Origin: Amoeboaphelidium occidentale
Taxonomy: Eukaryota > Aphelidiomycota > Aphelidea
DNA length: 51,470 nt
Direction: 5' to 3'
Assembly (NCBI GenBank): GCA_023515795.1
Contig: JALGPX010000005.1
Span: 158,716 to 210,185, forward strand
Part shown: in pieces, positions 40,231 through 51,383 of the stretch
Layout of the letters: every line of letters begins with the position of its first letter
How positions within the stretch are numbered: position 1 is the stretch's first letter
Notes under the pieces: generated by a model
The model's input: only the letters and a program-made list of their open reading frames with translations
Told to the model about the DNA's origin: nothing
Database searches by the model: none
Program-made: the position numbers and the translations under genes

Positions 40231-41483
40231 ATGAGTTGCGATCTTACTGACCCACAATTGAAATCTGCTTATGATGAGATTAAAGATGGTGGCTCGACAT
40301 CATGGTAAGGTCTTGTTTCAACATACGCGCTTATACATTAGGCTTATCGCTGGTTACAGAGACACGAAAGACGTTATTAGCTTATACGAGAAAGGTACAG
40401 GTGACTTCAATGAGATGAGGACCAAGATACTTGAAAAAGAAGAAGTGTTATTTGCTTTCATAAGAGTCGAGGGCAAGTTTGCTCTTATCACGTACATAAG
40501 CGACAAAGCCAACGGTGTCAGAAGAGCTCGCGCATTAGTCCACGGCAGAGCGGTTGCTGCTGTTTTCAAGGTAATTACTTTTTAGTTTTACTCAAAGCAA
40601 TACTAAACTCTGTTAGGAAAACAATTTAAGTTTGGCTCTAACAACTCCAGCAGAGTTGTCCGAGGCTAACATCAGATCTAAGTTGCGCTTAGACAGCATG
40701 ACTAAATCTAAAGGATCTCTTAATAACATTGCAGCATCTGTTGGAAAGTCAAACAACAATCTCAGTGAATCTGGTCGTGGTCATGCTAATCAAGACGTGC
40801 CGCTTTCAAAAAAGAAGAGCACAGATGAATTAGCGACACCAGAAAAGAAAACCAACGCAGCTGCCATTGAACCATTGGCACCACCTCCTATGGAAGCACT
40901 CCCTCCAGTTCCGCGAGTTGTCCCTTACTCAGAGCCTCCAAAAGTTCGAGATGTTAAAGCCGAAGAGAATGTAAAAGAAGAAAAGGTAGTTAATGTGCCT
41001 GCTGCTCGCCAGGCTTCTCCAATTAAAAGTTCTGAAGCCAGCAAGAACAATGCATCAAACAAACAACATAATCCTCCAGCAGCAGCGGTAATCGCATCGA
41101 AACCTATGGAAAATGCACAAAGAAAAGATGATTTAGAAAGCCTTAATGTTCAGGGCTTTATTAACATGCAAAAGGGATTGCTATGGAAGAGACGTTATTA
41201 TCGCGTTGGGGATGGATCCTTATCGTTGCTGTCCATCTTTCCGGTAAGCATCCTCTTATTGTGAGACTGACAATTTCTTTAGCATGCAAAAGTTACAGCT
41301 GTGTTCAACCTCGCTAGCATTGATAAGGTTACACAAGCAGATGCTGAAATCATTGTCAGGCACAGTTTGAAGATAGAATTTAAAGCAGGGACAAAGGAGG
41401 CAACAGAATTTAGAGGACCATTGATCGTGTACTTCGATGATAGTGCCAGTTATCAGGAGTTTACGCAAAATTTGGGTGCCTAG
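40231..41483 (+). CDS. Coactosin-like ADF-H protein with C-terminal PH domain
   Basis: Exons 40231-40304, 40342-40570, 40617-41243 and 41283-41483 (introns of 37, 46 and 39 nt; one holds a TACTAAAC branch site) code 376 residues. Residues 1-135 are an actin-depolymerising-factor homology domain of coactosin type: SWLIAGYRDTKDVISLYEKG, VLFAFIRVEGKFALITYISD, GVRRARALVHGRAVAAVFK. A disordered Pro/Lys/Ser linker (about 150-290, PPPMEALPPVPRVVP) could bind SH3 or profilin. The end forms a pleckstrin-homology domain: VQGFINMQKGLLWKRRYYRV, SLSLLSIFP, PLIVYFDDSASYQEFTQNL. The protein would link F-actin to phosphoinositide membranes (inference). Classic coactosin is only the first domain, so this architecture is unusual. 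Confidence 0.88.
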
Positions 41484-41694
41484 ATCAATAGAAAGATCAA
41501 TTAAACTTAAAATATGTGTTCTTCATGCAAGGGTCGTACCTTACACGACTCGACACTATGATAGCTATTCGATTCATATACTATTTATGATCATATTTAA
41601 TCTTATGAAGTTGCGTTTCACAGCTTGCTTCAATTTTTGTGACTTGGTTTGAACTATTGATTACGTTTTCTAGTAGTGTCGCAGCATCATCAAA

Positions 41695-43483
41695 ATGTCT
41701 TTACCAAGATCGCCCTCTCAGCAGCACAAGCAGCAGGGAAAGAAGTCTTTCATACCAGCACCAATTATTAAGCCTCAGTTCAGCATGTTTGAAGCAAAGA
41801 ACAATAATCAGATGGAACGAGATGTTGATGTCATTGAATCCAATGTGGATCGAGAGAATGTACCTCAAACACAGCAACATGCATTCAGCCTCTATGATCC
41901 ATTCGCTAATACTATTGAGTATAATCAAAAGTTGCAAGAATTTAATCAAATCCTTAAGGAAGCGTTTCGAACTGAAACATGGGGACAAAAGATCAGGAAC
42001 AGCCAGTCAAAACTACAAAACTTTCTGGAAGACCCTTCATCGTCACTAGCCGTAAGATCATTACTCGTTTTACATTTAATGGCTCGTAGAGTTTGGTTTG
42101 TAACAGTATCTTATCTATCCTGATCATTCTGGGAACGATCGTGATGGTCTTGGAGTCAGTCGATTACATTTACCTTTCTTCACCAACAGTGTGGTTTACC
42201 ATAGACACTATTCTTACTGGAGTCTTTACTTTAGAAATAATTCTCAGGTTATGGGCTTGTGCAACAGATTGGAAGTCTTTCTCAAGGTATATTTTCAGTG
42301 TACTCTTTTGGGTAGATGTTGCAGCAATAACGCCATACTACATTGAGCTTATATTCTTTAATGATAATCTTATAAAGAATTACAAATTTGGAAGGCTGAC
42401 TGGATTGAGAGTTATCCGTGTGTTCTCGTTACTGAAGATGTTTCGCTTCATTAATCACGTCCGTTACATTCAAATATCTTTTGAAATTGCTGGAGAAGCA
42501 GTAAGGAAAAGTTTAGGTCCTTTATTTCCTCTATTTGCGGCTGGATCAGTTATGGTCCTGTTCTTGTCAACAGCTATTTACTATGCGGAGAGAGGAACAT
42601 TTGATGAGGAATCTCAGAAATGGATTAATAAGAAGGGAAAGGAATCGCAGTTTGGTGACATTCCAGCAACAATTTGGTTTGTTGTGACGACTTTAACCAC
42701 TGTAGGCTATGGTAAGTGAAAAACAGGCTTTTGTATCTGATTGTTTTAGGTGATATGGCACCCGTAACTTTGTGGGGAAGAATATTTAGCTTCATTACAA
42801 TGATATGTGGCATGCTCCTAATTGCCTTGCCTTCGATCATAATTGGAAGGAACTTTTCCATATTGTGGGGAAACTTGAAAGCGAGAAACCAGATGCCGCC
42901 TGTACCGGCATGGCTAACCAAAATAACAGGTAGTGATAGCGGCTCTGGAAAACGTTCAAATTATCAGAAGCTAGATAACGATGAAGATCAAAAAGACAAC
43001 GGCGAAGATAACCATGCTCATAGCAGCAACGAAAAAGGTGATATCAGAGGTTCTATGCGTGAAATACCTCATGCAGGCATGGACTCTACTCAAGACTTGA
43101 GATCTCATCCGACCATTGTATCTAAAACTGCTGAACTGGAATCAAAAGTTAAAGTTCCACATGATGACAAAACTACAAATAATCTAATAGCTGTCAGCTG
43201 TCCTAACTGTCAGCATAAATTCAAAGAGAAAATTCGGTTACCTTCTCCACAAAATATGAGAGGGCATGGAAATGCGAGAAGAATAAGTAGACAGACAACA
43301 CAAACAAATGTGCAACCACAAGAGCATATTTTGCTGAACACGGAAGTTTCAGATATGGAATTACTGCGAATGATCTTGGAGAGCGTTCAAAAAGGGAATT
43401 CGATGATCAAAGAGTTGGTTGACGCTAATAATTTTGATGACCAAATAATATTCCAAGAAGCAAGCATTGACGAAGAACAATAG
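41695..43483 (+). CDS. Voltage-gated potassium channel (Shaker/Kv type)
   Basis: Exons 41695-42051, 42090-42711 and 42750-43483 (introns of 38 nt each) give 570 residues. After a cytosolic N-terminus of about 120 residues come six membrane segments: S1 near NSILSILIILGTIVMVLES, acidic S2 (LTGVFTLEIILRLWA), S3 (FSVLFWVDVAAITPYYIELI), the S4 voltage sensor LRVIRVFSLLKMFRFINHVR with regularly spaced Arg/Lys, S5, the pore helix with selectivity filter TLTTVGYGDMAP split by intron 2, and S6 with LIALPSIIIGRNFS. S6 lacks the PVP kink, having ALPSI instead. The long cytosolic tail is acidic/Ser-rich with a CPNCQHKF Cys pair. It makes a plasma-membrane K+ conductance. No T1 tetramerisation domain is evident. 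Confidence 0.95.
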
Positions 43484-43523
43484 ACGAAAAGATACATGAA
43501 AAAATGTTTATTGCAAATTGACC

Positions 43524-44324
43524 TTAAAACCCAGTCGCCATCAAAATGCCTTCCAAGTCTTGCATTGCATCATCAGATAATTCGCCCTTTCCCATCTTGC
43601 AGATTTCACGAACATCATGAGGCCAAGACAGCATGTGTTTTACTTCGTAAGTTTCGGGGTAAAAGGTGAACTCTTCAACAAACGCCGTAATGAAATACTG
43701 ATAAGTCTCGCCATGGCATTTGGTAGTTCCCTCAAGTCTCATCTCAACAGGCTCATCCAAGAATGCGTCCATGAACAACTCAGAATACTCAACTTTGGTA
43801 TTGTGCTGTGTAGGAATATTCAAATGTGTATAACGTTTGCATAGCTTGTTGCTTTCAAAAGATAACTCCATTTGTTCAGCTTTCTGTGTAACGCGGTCCT
43901 TCTCAAACTTCATTGGCATTTTCTTGCATGCAACTTCTTGCTTGAAACCAGGACTTGCTTCATAAACAACATGGGATCCGTGTTCATCAGCGATCATCAC
44001 CATCGGACCAGAATGTTCCCAGCCAGAACCATGAATAGGATGTGCATCAACTCGGAAGCGTTTCTCTTTGCCGTCATAAACCTTTCTGAATCTGTACATC
44101 CTGACACCAGCACGATCAAAGTCTTCATCTTTTTCAGGGCGTATGCGCAACACGTAAAGACCAGAGGCAGACCAGCGCTCATGGGCTGCTGCCCCAGGAG
44201 CAAACGAACCATGACGCAGACTATTCATAAAGGAAAATGTAGAGCCTTTGATTGCGTCAAAGATATCCTGTTGGGCCAAAGCGTTTCCAAGTAAAAGGGC
44301 CGAAGCAAAGACAAGTAATTTCAT
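43524..44324 (-). CDS. Secreted protein of unknown function
   Basis: A single exon of 266 residues with a textbook signal peptide (MKLLVFASALLLGNALAQQ). The mature part is His/Glu/Lys rich without membrane segments; WSASGLYVLRIRPEKDEDF, YRFRKVYDGKEKRFRVDAH, WEHSGPMVMI, FFIT-like YQYFITAFVEEFTFYPETYEV and a helical acidic end suggest a compact beta-rich lipocalin-like or immunoglobulin-like fold (inference only). Two to four Cys could form disulphides. No family is recognised. A TATAAAAG box stands 37-44 nt before the start codon. It converges with the K+ channel gene, whose stop is 40 nt away. Confidence 0.75.
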   Translation of the reverse strand: MKLLVFASALLLGNALAQQDIFDAIKGSTFSFMNSLRHGSFAPGAAAHERWSASGLYVLRIRPEKDEDFDRAGVRMYRFRKVYDGKEKRFRVDAHPIHGSGWEHSGPMVMIADEHGSHVVYEASPGFKQEVACKKMPMKFEKDRVTQKAEQMELSFESNKLCKRYTHLNIPTQHNTKVEYSELFMDAFLDEPVEMRLEGTTKCHGETYQYFITAFVEEFTFYPETYEVKHMLSWPHDVREICKMGKGELSDDAMQDLEGILMATGF

Positions 44325-44360
44325 TATTATTTGAAAGAAATAGTTTAGAGGTGATAGCGG

Positions 44361-44368
44361 CTTTTATA
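44361..44368 (-). promoter_or_regulatory. TATA box of the secreted-protein gene
   Basis: TATAAAAGCC on the minus strand, 37-44 nt upstream of the ATG at 44324. The sequence is identical to the element near the GT90 gene, suggesting a consensus TATA element in this genome. Confidence 0.55.
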
Positions 44369-44474
44369 CTCGGATTTCGCTGTTTTATCGATCATAGTAC
44401 GTTCAAGTCGAAATCGCAGTTTCAGATCGTAAACAAGTTTTGAGAATTCGTAAAAATACGCGAGTAATTGTAAT

Positions 44475-45617
44475 CTACCACTGTATTAAGCGTAAACGAT
44501 CATACAAACTCAATTTGCGTCTAGACTTATCAACATTGAGAATTTCAGCCTTCCAATCTTCCTCAGTCTCAGACAATACACATTCGACATAAAGCAGACG
44601 ATGATCACTTGCTTTGAATTCAATGTCATCCATTTTCCATGCAACTGGTTTTAATTGCCTGACCAAAGCCCAGTCAAGTTTGCCCTTGAAATAACCATTG
44701 TGGTTAATCACCGTAATATCATGAAGCGAGAAAGGCTCCAGAAATTGTGGGTTCCTCAAAGCAGAAGCAAGAGAAGAGCTCTTCTGCTGAATTCTCTCTA
44801 AATCTTCTGTTGATACCTTCTGTTCTAAAAACTCAACAATGCTTTCCTTGGTGTCTCTGAGGATTCTGTCCATCCAAAATTCGGCTTCTGTAACACCAAA
44901 TGTCGACCATCTTGTGGAATCCAAACAATATTTTGATGAGAATCGAGCAAATCCTGACCCAACTGTGTTCATATCGCCAAACATTATTTGATAAGGGCTT
45001 GTGTCGAGATGAGCACGAGAGTCCTGAAACAATTCTCCGAGAACACATAATCGATCCAACATACCACAGAACACTTCCATGTGTACTGAATAACATAGAA
45101 TATTAGCAAAAGGGGTCCCGACATTTGCCCTAAGAGTGACTCTTTGACCTTTGCGGGGTTCTTTCATGCTTTGGCCTTCAACTTCCCAATCCACAGGCTG
45201 ATGCTTATGAATTATCGCGTAAACGTCATTCAAAGGATACTTGCTGAATATTGCATTGCCATGAAGTCCATTGCCGCCCTGGTCATTAGCGGCTCTGCAA
45301 GGATGTTCCAATTCGATAAATTCAACAACGAAAGCACCAGCCATTTTAAGCGCCTTTGCTATTTCTTCAAACCCGTCAACTCCTCCGGACCTTGTTACGC
45401 CAATGTCAACTTCCTGGATACACAGAATATCTGCGTCCAAGTCTTTGAGCTTCTGGATGATTGGTTCCAATTTGTAGTTTCTTTCAATGTTCCATTGAAC
45501 CAACTTCAATGGACGCTTTTCTTCCAAGTGAGAATTATTCAGTAAAGCGCCGTCGCTATTGCGGTAGTCAATGAGAATTATGTCGCCAGGTTGCTTGTCG
45601 CTGTGCTCAACTGTCAT
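44475..45617 (-). CDS. Endonuclease/exonuclease/phosphatase-fold protein
   Basis: A single exon of 380 residues. The DNase-I/EEP superfamily signature is complete: LVQWNIERN (Asn), DADILCIQEVD (Glu, metal ligand), HGNAIFSKYPL, FANILCYSVHMEV (His), FGDMNTVGSG (Asp, Asn), GKLDWALV and ASDHRLLYV (catalytic Asp-His). Such enzymes cut phosphodiester or phosphoester bonds in nucleic acids, sphingomyelin, inositol phosphates or coenzyme A. The long insert between DMNT and GKLDW (FWMDRILRDTKESIVEF) resembles uncharacterised eukaryotic EEP proteins rather than APE1 or DNase I. No signal peptide or membrane span is seen, so it is probably cytosolic. The substrate cannot be told. It precedes the secreted-protein gene on the same strand by about 150 nt. 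Confidence 0.88.
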   Translation of the reverse strand: MTVEHSDKQPGDIILIDYRNSDGALLNNSHLEEKRPLKLVQWNIERNYKLEPIIQKLKDLDADILCIQEVDIGVTRSGGVDGFEEIAKALKMAGAFVVEFIELEHPCRAANDQGGNGLHGNAIFSKYPLNDVYAIIHKHQPVDWEVEGQSMKEPRKGQRVTLRANVGTPFANILCYSVHMEVFCGMLDRLCVLGELFQDSRAHLDTSPYQIMFGDMNTVGSGFARFSSKYCLDSTRWSTFGVTEAEFWMDRILRDTKESIVEFLEQKVSTEDLERIQQKSSSLASALRNPQFLEPFSLHDITVINHNGYFKGKLDWALVRQLKPVAWKMDDIEFKASDHRLLYVECVLSETEEDWKAEILNVDKSRRKLSLYDRLRLIQW

Positions 45618-46390
45618 CGTGCTTCAAAAAGTCGCTCTTTTTTCGTTGTCGACCAATGTAACGCTTTATACAAGATTGACATTCTACCGGAGGGTTTAAC
45701 ACTTCCCGTCGAGAGGGATGATCGTGTGTTGGCGTTCATGGAAGATTTTGGCTTGTTTGAACCGTTATCGATGGTTGCTATGGCGATATCCTCATCTTAT
45801 TTGATCAGTGAGATCACAGTTCGTGAGAGTTCTGTACCGTCTGAATGTATCAAGGATTGTTCTCTAGATCAAGGTTGACAACTGCTCATAGATAAGATTG
45901 TACCTTGTGCTTTACGACTAGTTTATAATAGAACCCTTTTACAGAATCCAGAACTATCAAACTATGCTCGAGGACCAGGCTCTAAACTTTTGGTCAAGCT
46001 CGGAATCCGCAGATTCCGACGCCACATTTTCAGCCAATCAGATTTCAGCAATCCTTTCCTACAAATGTTGGACAACGGGCTAATTCAAAAGCCTTGCTCC
46101 TTTGAACCGGTACTATGTTATGCGCGCTAATCGCTTTTCTTTGGGTTGGACATCGAAGGGAAGAAAGGTCTGCTTCAAATAGTTTAATATGGGGTTCTAA
46201 AAGTTGGAATGAACGGTTCCACAGGATTTCAATTACGTTCAGGATAAACCGCAACTGTTATTGAGTTGTCATTTATGGTTCGGTTGCGTTTAGTTCAAGA
46301 AGGTTTTTTGATCTTTTAGTACAATTTGAAATTAATGCAGATGGCTAATACTGATCTCAACAAAATTTTAATGTGTCTCATAATCGGAAC
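45618..46390. other. Region without a firm gene, right flank of a Copia insertion
   Basis: About 770 nt. A plus-strand open stretch ending at 45878 (DDRVLAFMEDFGLFEPL) has no credible start and overlaps the EEP promoter. The last 76 nt (46315-46390) repeat 22854-22929 in reverse, including the ATG and first codons of the small unknown gene, here on the plus strand at 46342, and end in GGAAC, one half of the target duplication. Confidence 0.5.
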
Positions 46391-46473
46391 TGTCGACGTT
46401 TCACTAAGAAACGCTTAACTTACTTAACTGTAAACCTAGCAAGACCGAAATAAACGCACTTCGTTCACTTCGC
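46391..46473 (-). mobile_element. Copia LTR end (3' edge, flank from the 22.5-kb locus)
   Basis: TGTCGACGTTTC inward on the plus strand, that is the 3' edge of an LTR in minus orientation, directly after GGAAC (46386-46390). The target-site duplication pairs it with the insertion starting at 22524. It runs into the single n at 46474. Confidence 0.8.
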
Positions 46474-46474
46474 N

Positions 46475-46557
46475 GCGAAGTGAACGAAGTGCGTTTATTT
46501 CGGTCTTGCTAGGTTTACAGTTAAGTAAGTTAAGCGTTTCTTAGTGAAACGTCGACA
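46475..46557 (+). mobile_element. Copia LTR end (3' edge, flank from the CDC14 locus)
   Basis: The plus-strand LTR 3' edge ends GTCGACA, followed by CTCAC and then 46558-46790, which equals 13196-13428. It is the other end of the insertion that starts at 12931, placed 33 kb away by the assembler. Confidence 0.8.
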
Positions 46558-46884
46558 CTCACTGAGTTTAACGCAGTTTCTCTAAAACAACTTCAGCCGA
46601 AAAGATACAAGGCAAAAGATGAGTTGAAACATTTATGTCCAATAAGCCATTCATTCACATGTGACACGATCTGCAAGACGATCAAAAGACTTCGCCGCCA
46701 GTTTTTTTAACCCCTTGAATGCCATGATTCTAAAAGTATTAAAAAATCACTTTCGTACAAATTTACCTTGGTTACTTTTGTGCGGACTTGNCAGATCTAC
46801 GTCAAATTACTCAGCCACAACTCAGACCAAAACGGAAGTGTTTGTATTGAATCGACTAAACTGGAATTCGCATTAATTCCAACA

Positions 46885-46895
46885 CTCCCCCTCAA
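46885..46895 (-). promoter_or_regulatory. Polypurine tract of the Copia element
   Basis: The minus strand reads GAGGGGGAG directly before the TGTTGG that opens the 3' LTR. This is the usual plus-strand priming site. Confidence 0.7.
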
Positions 46896-49522
46896 TTCAA
46901 TACATGAGGTAAAACGCTAGCCAACGTTCGCAGCTTCTGAAATTGATCTCTTGGCAGTGATTTAGTCAACATGTCTGCAATCATGTCTTTCGTTGAAACA
47001 TACACCAAACCAACTTCGCCAGATTGTACCTTTTCACGAGTAAAATGATACTTGATCTCTAAATGCTTTGCGTTGCTGATGTGTTGCGGATCTTTCGCCA
47101 ACTTAATACATGACTGGTTGTCTTCGTAGATAGTCAAATTATTTTGCGTGAACACTCCTAATTCTTCCATCAAATACTTTAACCAAAGTCCTTCATTTAA
47201 ACAGGTATACAACGAAATGTACTCTGATGCCAATGTAGACGGGGCAATGGTTGTTTGCTTCTTGGACTTCCAGCAGATTGGTCCTCCAGCAAATAAGAAA
47301 ATACAGCCTGATATGCTCTTCTTGTCATCATTACATGAAGCAAAACTAGCATCAGCATACCCAACTAACTCTTGTGAACCAGCTTTATAGTAGGTTATCC
47401 CATAATCAGTGGTACTTTTCAAATAGCGAAAAATTCGTTTGACCGCGACCCAATGGTCATTTCCCGGATTAGAGAAGAATCGAGCAGTTTGATTAACCGC
47501 GAAACTAATATCTGGTCTTGTTTGTGTGGACACGTACATCAGCGATCCCACTGCTGACTTATACGGGATGTTCTTCATCTGCATTTTCTCCTTTTCCGTC
47601 TTCGGTTGCATAATTACGCTTAATGATCTCATATCGGCCGGCGTGTCACACGCTTTACTATTCTGAAGACCAAATTCGAATAGTTTATCTTGCACGTACT
47701 TTAACTGATGAACAACGATCTTATCACTCAAAACATGAACCTGAATGCCTGCAATAGTATACTTATTCCCTGTACTTACAACTTTGATCTTGAGTTCACT
47801 TGATATTAACTTAAAAATAGAATTATTATCTTCATTTGACTTCGAAATTATGAGCAAATCATCCACATATGCACCAATTATGCACAATTGATTATCGGAT
47901 TTGCGAAAGAAGATACTTGGCTCAATCTTGCTTTGGATAAAGCCAACTTTGGTTAGAACAGAAACAAGCTTCTTGTTCCAATTACGGCCAGACTGTTTTA
48001 AGCCATAGATACTTTTTCGGAGGAGAAATACCTCGCCTTCTTTATGTGGAATACACTCAGGAATAGTAAGGTAAACATCCATATCCATATCTGATTGTAC
48101 ATATGCGCTGTTAACATCCGCGTGCATCATTTTCAAATCATATTTCGCAGCTATAGCAATTATCAGTCTCAAACTATCACTGCGAATAACTGGTGCAAAT
48201 AGTTCTTTATAATTCACATCCTTGGTCTGGAAGTTTCCACATGCGACTAATCTTCCTTTGTAACGAGCAACACTCCCATCATCTCGCTCTTTTACACTAA
48301 ACACCCACTTATGTGGTATGGCTGTTATATTATCAGGTCTTTTGACAATCTCCCAAGTCTTTTCACTTTGCAAAGCATCAATTTCTTCTTGAATCGCTTG
48401 CACCCATTTATCATGATCAGGACACTTCAAAGCATCTTTATATGATCTAGGTTCATAGTTTCTCTTTTCTTTTACGAAGTTCACTCTGTTCCTATCCTGT
48501 CTTTCTTGAATCCTTGCGCTCCTTCTTATACCTACTTCTTGATCATTTTGAACTTCAATATTATTAATAATTCCTTCCGCTTCTCTGTGAATTAATCTAT
48601 CAACCCTTCTGTAATCCGAAACATCCTCGTCCTCGGAGCTTTCATTATCACTCATATGATAATCTGATCCTTCAACATCTAGTCCTTCTTGTGTATCTCC
48701 TTGAACGATCTTGTCGGAAACGAACTCATCTTCATGAAACTTTACGTCCACACTATTTATCTCCTTCAAGCTTTCTAACTCAAGTAGTTTCCATGATCTT
48801 TGATTGTAGCCCACAAATATACAATCCACAGCCCTATGTTCCAGATCTGATCGATGAACATCAGGAATACGAACTACAGCTTTGCATCCAAAAACCCTTA
48901 GGTGTCTGTAATCTGGTTTATACCCATAAATAACTTCAAATGCAGTCTTTCCCGATACTCCTTTTCTACTATATGATCTGTTAAGTAGAAACACTGCCGC
49001 TTGCATAGCATACGGCCAAAACTTATGTGCAAGATTACTTTGATCCAACAGGCAATTACAGCATTCCATGCTTGTACGATTGAACCTTTCCGCTTTTCCA
49101 TTCAAAGCAGCTTTGTATTCAGGAGAACTATGCAGCTCAATTCCGTGATTCTTTAGAAATAATCCGTTTGATCCTGAAATCAACTCCTTGGCGTTGTCCG
49201 AGACAAATGCCTTGATATTCTTTCCAGTCTGATTTACGAACCATGGATAGAAATCAGTCTCAAACCGCGAAGCGCAATCATCTTTAGTCTTACATTGATA
49301 TGTAACCGCATAGTTAGAGTATTCGTCGATAAAGCAGATACTGTACCTTTCCCCCTTCAAACCAGGGACACTGACTTGTTTTATATCACAATGAATCCGA
49401 TCTCCAACATCTTTAGCTTCAGCCCAAGTATGTTCTTCATTTAGTGATTTTGCCGTCATCTTGTTCCTCTCACATATATCACAGTGTACAGACAATCTTG
49501 ATGAATCAACCTTCGGGATATT
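46896..49522 (-). CDS. Copia pol region: integrase, reverse transcriptase, RNase H
   Basis: The frame carries the integrase core (HCDIKQVSVPG, SDNAKELIS, the Glu in NGKAERFNRT), an acidic linker (SDNESSEDEDVSDY), the Copia reverse transcriptase (VARYKGRLVACG, DVNSAYVQSDMDMDVYL, YVDDLLIISK) and RNase H (ASEYISLYTCLNEGLWL, YEDNQSCIKLAKD, HLEIKYHF). The family is Ty1/Copia by domain order (integrase before reverse transcriptase). It is treated here as a fossil or recent insertion, not a host gene. Confidence 0.93.
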
Positions 49523-49722
49523 TGTTGAAGTTTGATGGTTCACGGACGACAAGCGTCATTCCATCATGAATGACCTGAAACAACCGTCATTGCCCTCTCA
49601 AGATTGGATACTTTATCTGAATGATGAAACTGAAATAAATATAAAAAGGACCATGAAATTCTATTTAATAAATAACTATCACAGTTCTAACAATCCCCCG
49701 TGCTCTACTTTTACTTTGAATA
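49523..49722 (-). mobile_element. Second LTR family nested in the Copia element
   Basis: A 200-bp insert flanked by ATATT (49518-49522 and 49723-49727). 49523-49692 has TGTT...AACA ends typical of an LTR (about 170 bp). The adjoining 30 bp on the minus strand includes a polypurine run ACGGGGGAT, so this is the 3' end of another LTR element. The same position is uninterrupted in the copy near 50085. Confidence 0.7.
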
Positions 49723-49887
49723 ATATTCTGAACCAAGTTACCATCTGCAATTTTCTTTAGATACTGAAGATTTACATGCCCATATCTCTGATGCATGAGC
49801 TGTAATTTTTGACTAGCTTGGTCTTGAACTTGACAAGACTTGTGCGAAACATCATTAAACACAATGCATGGCAATCGATTCTTTAGN

Positions 49888-51383
49888 TCGTCGATAAAGC
49901 AGATACTGTACCTTTCCCCCTTCAAACCAGGGACACTGACTTGTTTTATATCACAATGAATCCGATCTCCAACATCTTTAGCTTCAGCCCAAGTATGTTC
50001 TTCATTTAGTGATTTTGCCGTCATCTTGTTCCTCTCACATATATCACAGTGTACAGACAATCTTGATGAATCAACCTTCGGGATATTCTGAACCAAGTTA
50101 CCATCTGCAATTTTCTTTAGATACTGAGGATTTACATGCCCATATCTCTGATGCATGAGCTGTAATTTCTGACTAGCTTGGTCTTGAACTTGACAAGACT
50201 TGTGCGAAACATCATTAAACACAATGCATGGCAATCGATTCTTTAGTTGCACTTCAGCAATTCTTTCAGTGTTCTTGAGTAACCACCCTGACTTGGTTTC
50301 TGCGTTCATTTGCATTGATATACCTCTTCTCATTAACTGTGTGACTGATAGCAAGTTCAGTTCGGCATCAGGAACATAAGCAACGTCTTCTAATCTGATT
50401 ATTCTGTCCTTATACAACATTTCCACAGTTCCTAAACCAACAGCTTTCATACCTTGACCCCTTTTAGCAACGGAAATGTCAATGCTTCTTTTATAGTCAA
50501 TCTCCACAAACAAATCTTTACGAGGTGTGAGATGAATTGTCGAACCAGAATCCAAATACCAAATGCTCATGTCTTTATTCACTTCTTCTTCCACAGCTAC
50601 GTTTGCCTTTTCCTTTGTCTCATCCTTGCAGTCTCTAGCTATATGCCCTTCAAGGTTGCACCTGAAACACTTGACTTTTCCCTTACAATCATACGTTTTG
50701 TGGTCTTTCGATCCACATTTCCCACATCTGGAGCCATGTTTTGTCTTCGCCGTTGCGGCATTAGCCTTGTGACCAGCGTCTGAATTCTGAGCGGCTTTAC
50801 TCAACTTCAACTGGCTTTCCTTTTCCATCAGCTTTCTCTCGAGTTCTGCAGTTGTTATTTCCAAACCAAGAGTTGTTGCACCGATTGCGTCAACCAAACT
50901 ATTGTAGACAGTCGGTAGCGATGAAATAACCGCACAATTGAACACGATATTGCTAATTTCATGTCCTTGTTCCGCCAGTAACGAACGTAATTCCTTCATT
51001 TTCGCCAAATGTTTTCCCAAAGAACCTGAGCCGTCATATTTCAGATTGAAAATCTTCGAGAATAACTGCGCCGTCTGCACCAAGCTTAAACGACTGTAAC
51101 TAACCAAATGAAGCCACATTTCTGATGATGTTAGCATTTCCTTAATCTCAGTGTAGATATGAGGAGCGACTGCACCACCAATAATACCCTTAGCGACATC
51201 ATTCTTTTCATGCCAACGATCAAGAACTTCAGGATCAGCGTCTTCAGGAGGAACTTGAACTGTGCCGTTAGCGATTCTCCATACGCCTTTCTTTTGAAGC
51301 GTTGCCTTAATTTCTTGCGCCCAGTGCGCATAATTGCTAGAACCTTGGAGGACGTGCTTAACGTTGTCGATAGCAGGGCTCAT
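49888..51383 (-). CDS. Copia gag-protease-integrase N-terminal region
   Basis: Begins MSPAIDNVKHV at 51383, overlapping the primer-binding site. Gag core; two CCHC knuckles (CGKCGSKDHKTYDC and CFRCNLEGHIARDC); aspartic protease DSGST; GAG-pre-integrase LMHQRYGHVN with CDICERNKM zinc ligands. It continues into integrase. Family assignment is firm. Confidence 0.93.

Noticed and set aside
45591-45878. Plus-strand ORF overlapping the EEP-protein start
   Set aside because: It opens at TTG inside the coding strand of the EEP gene and shows no family signature.
46391-46557. A solo inverted LTR pair as a palindromic element
   Set aside because: The two halves meet at an n and carry flanks from two different insertion sites, so the palindrome is an assembly product.
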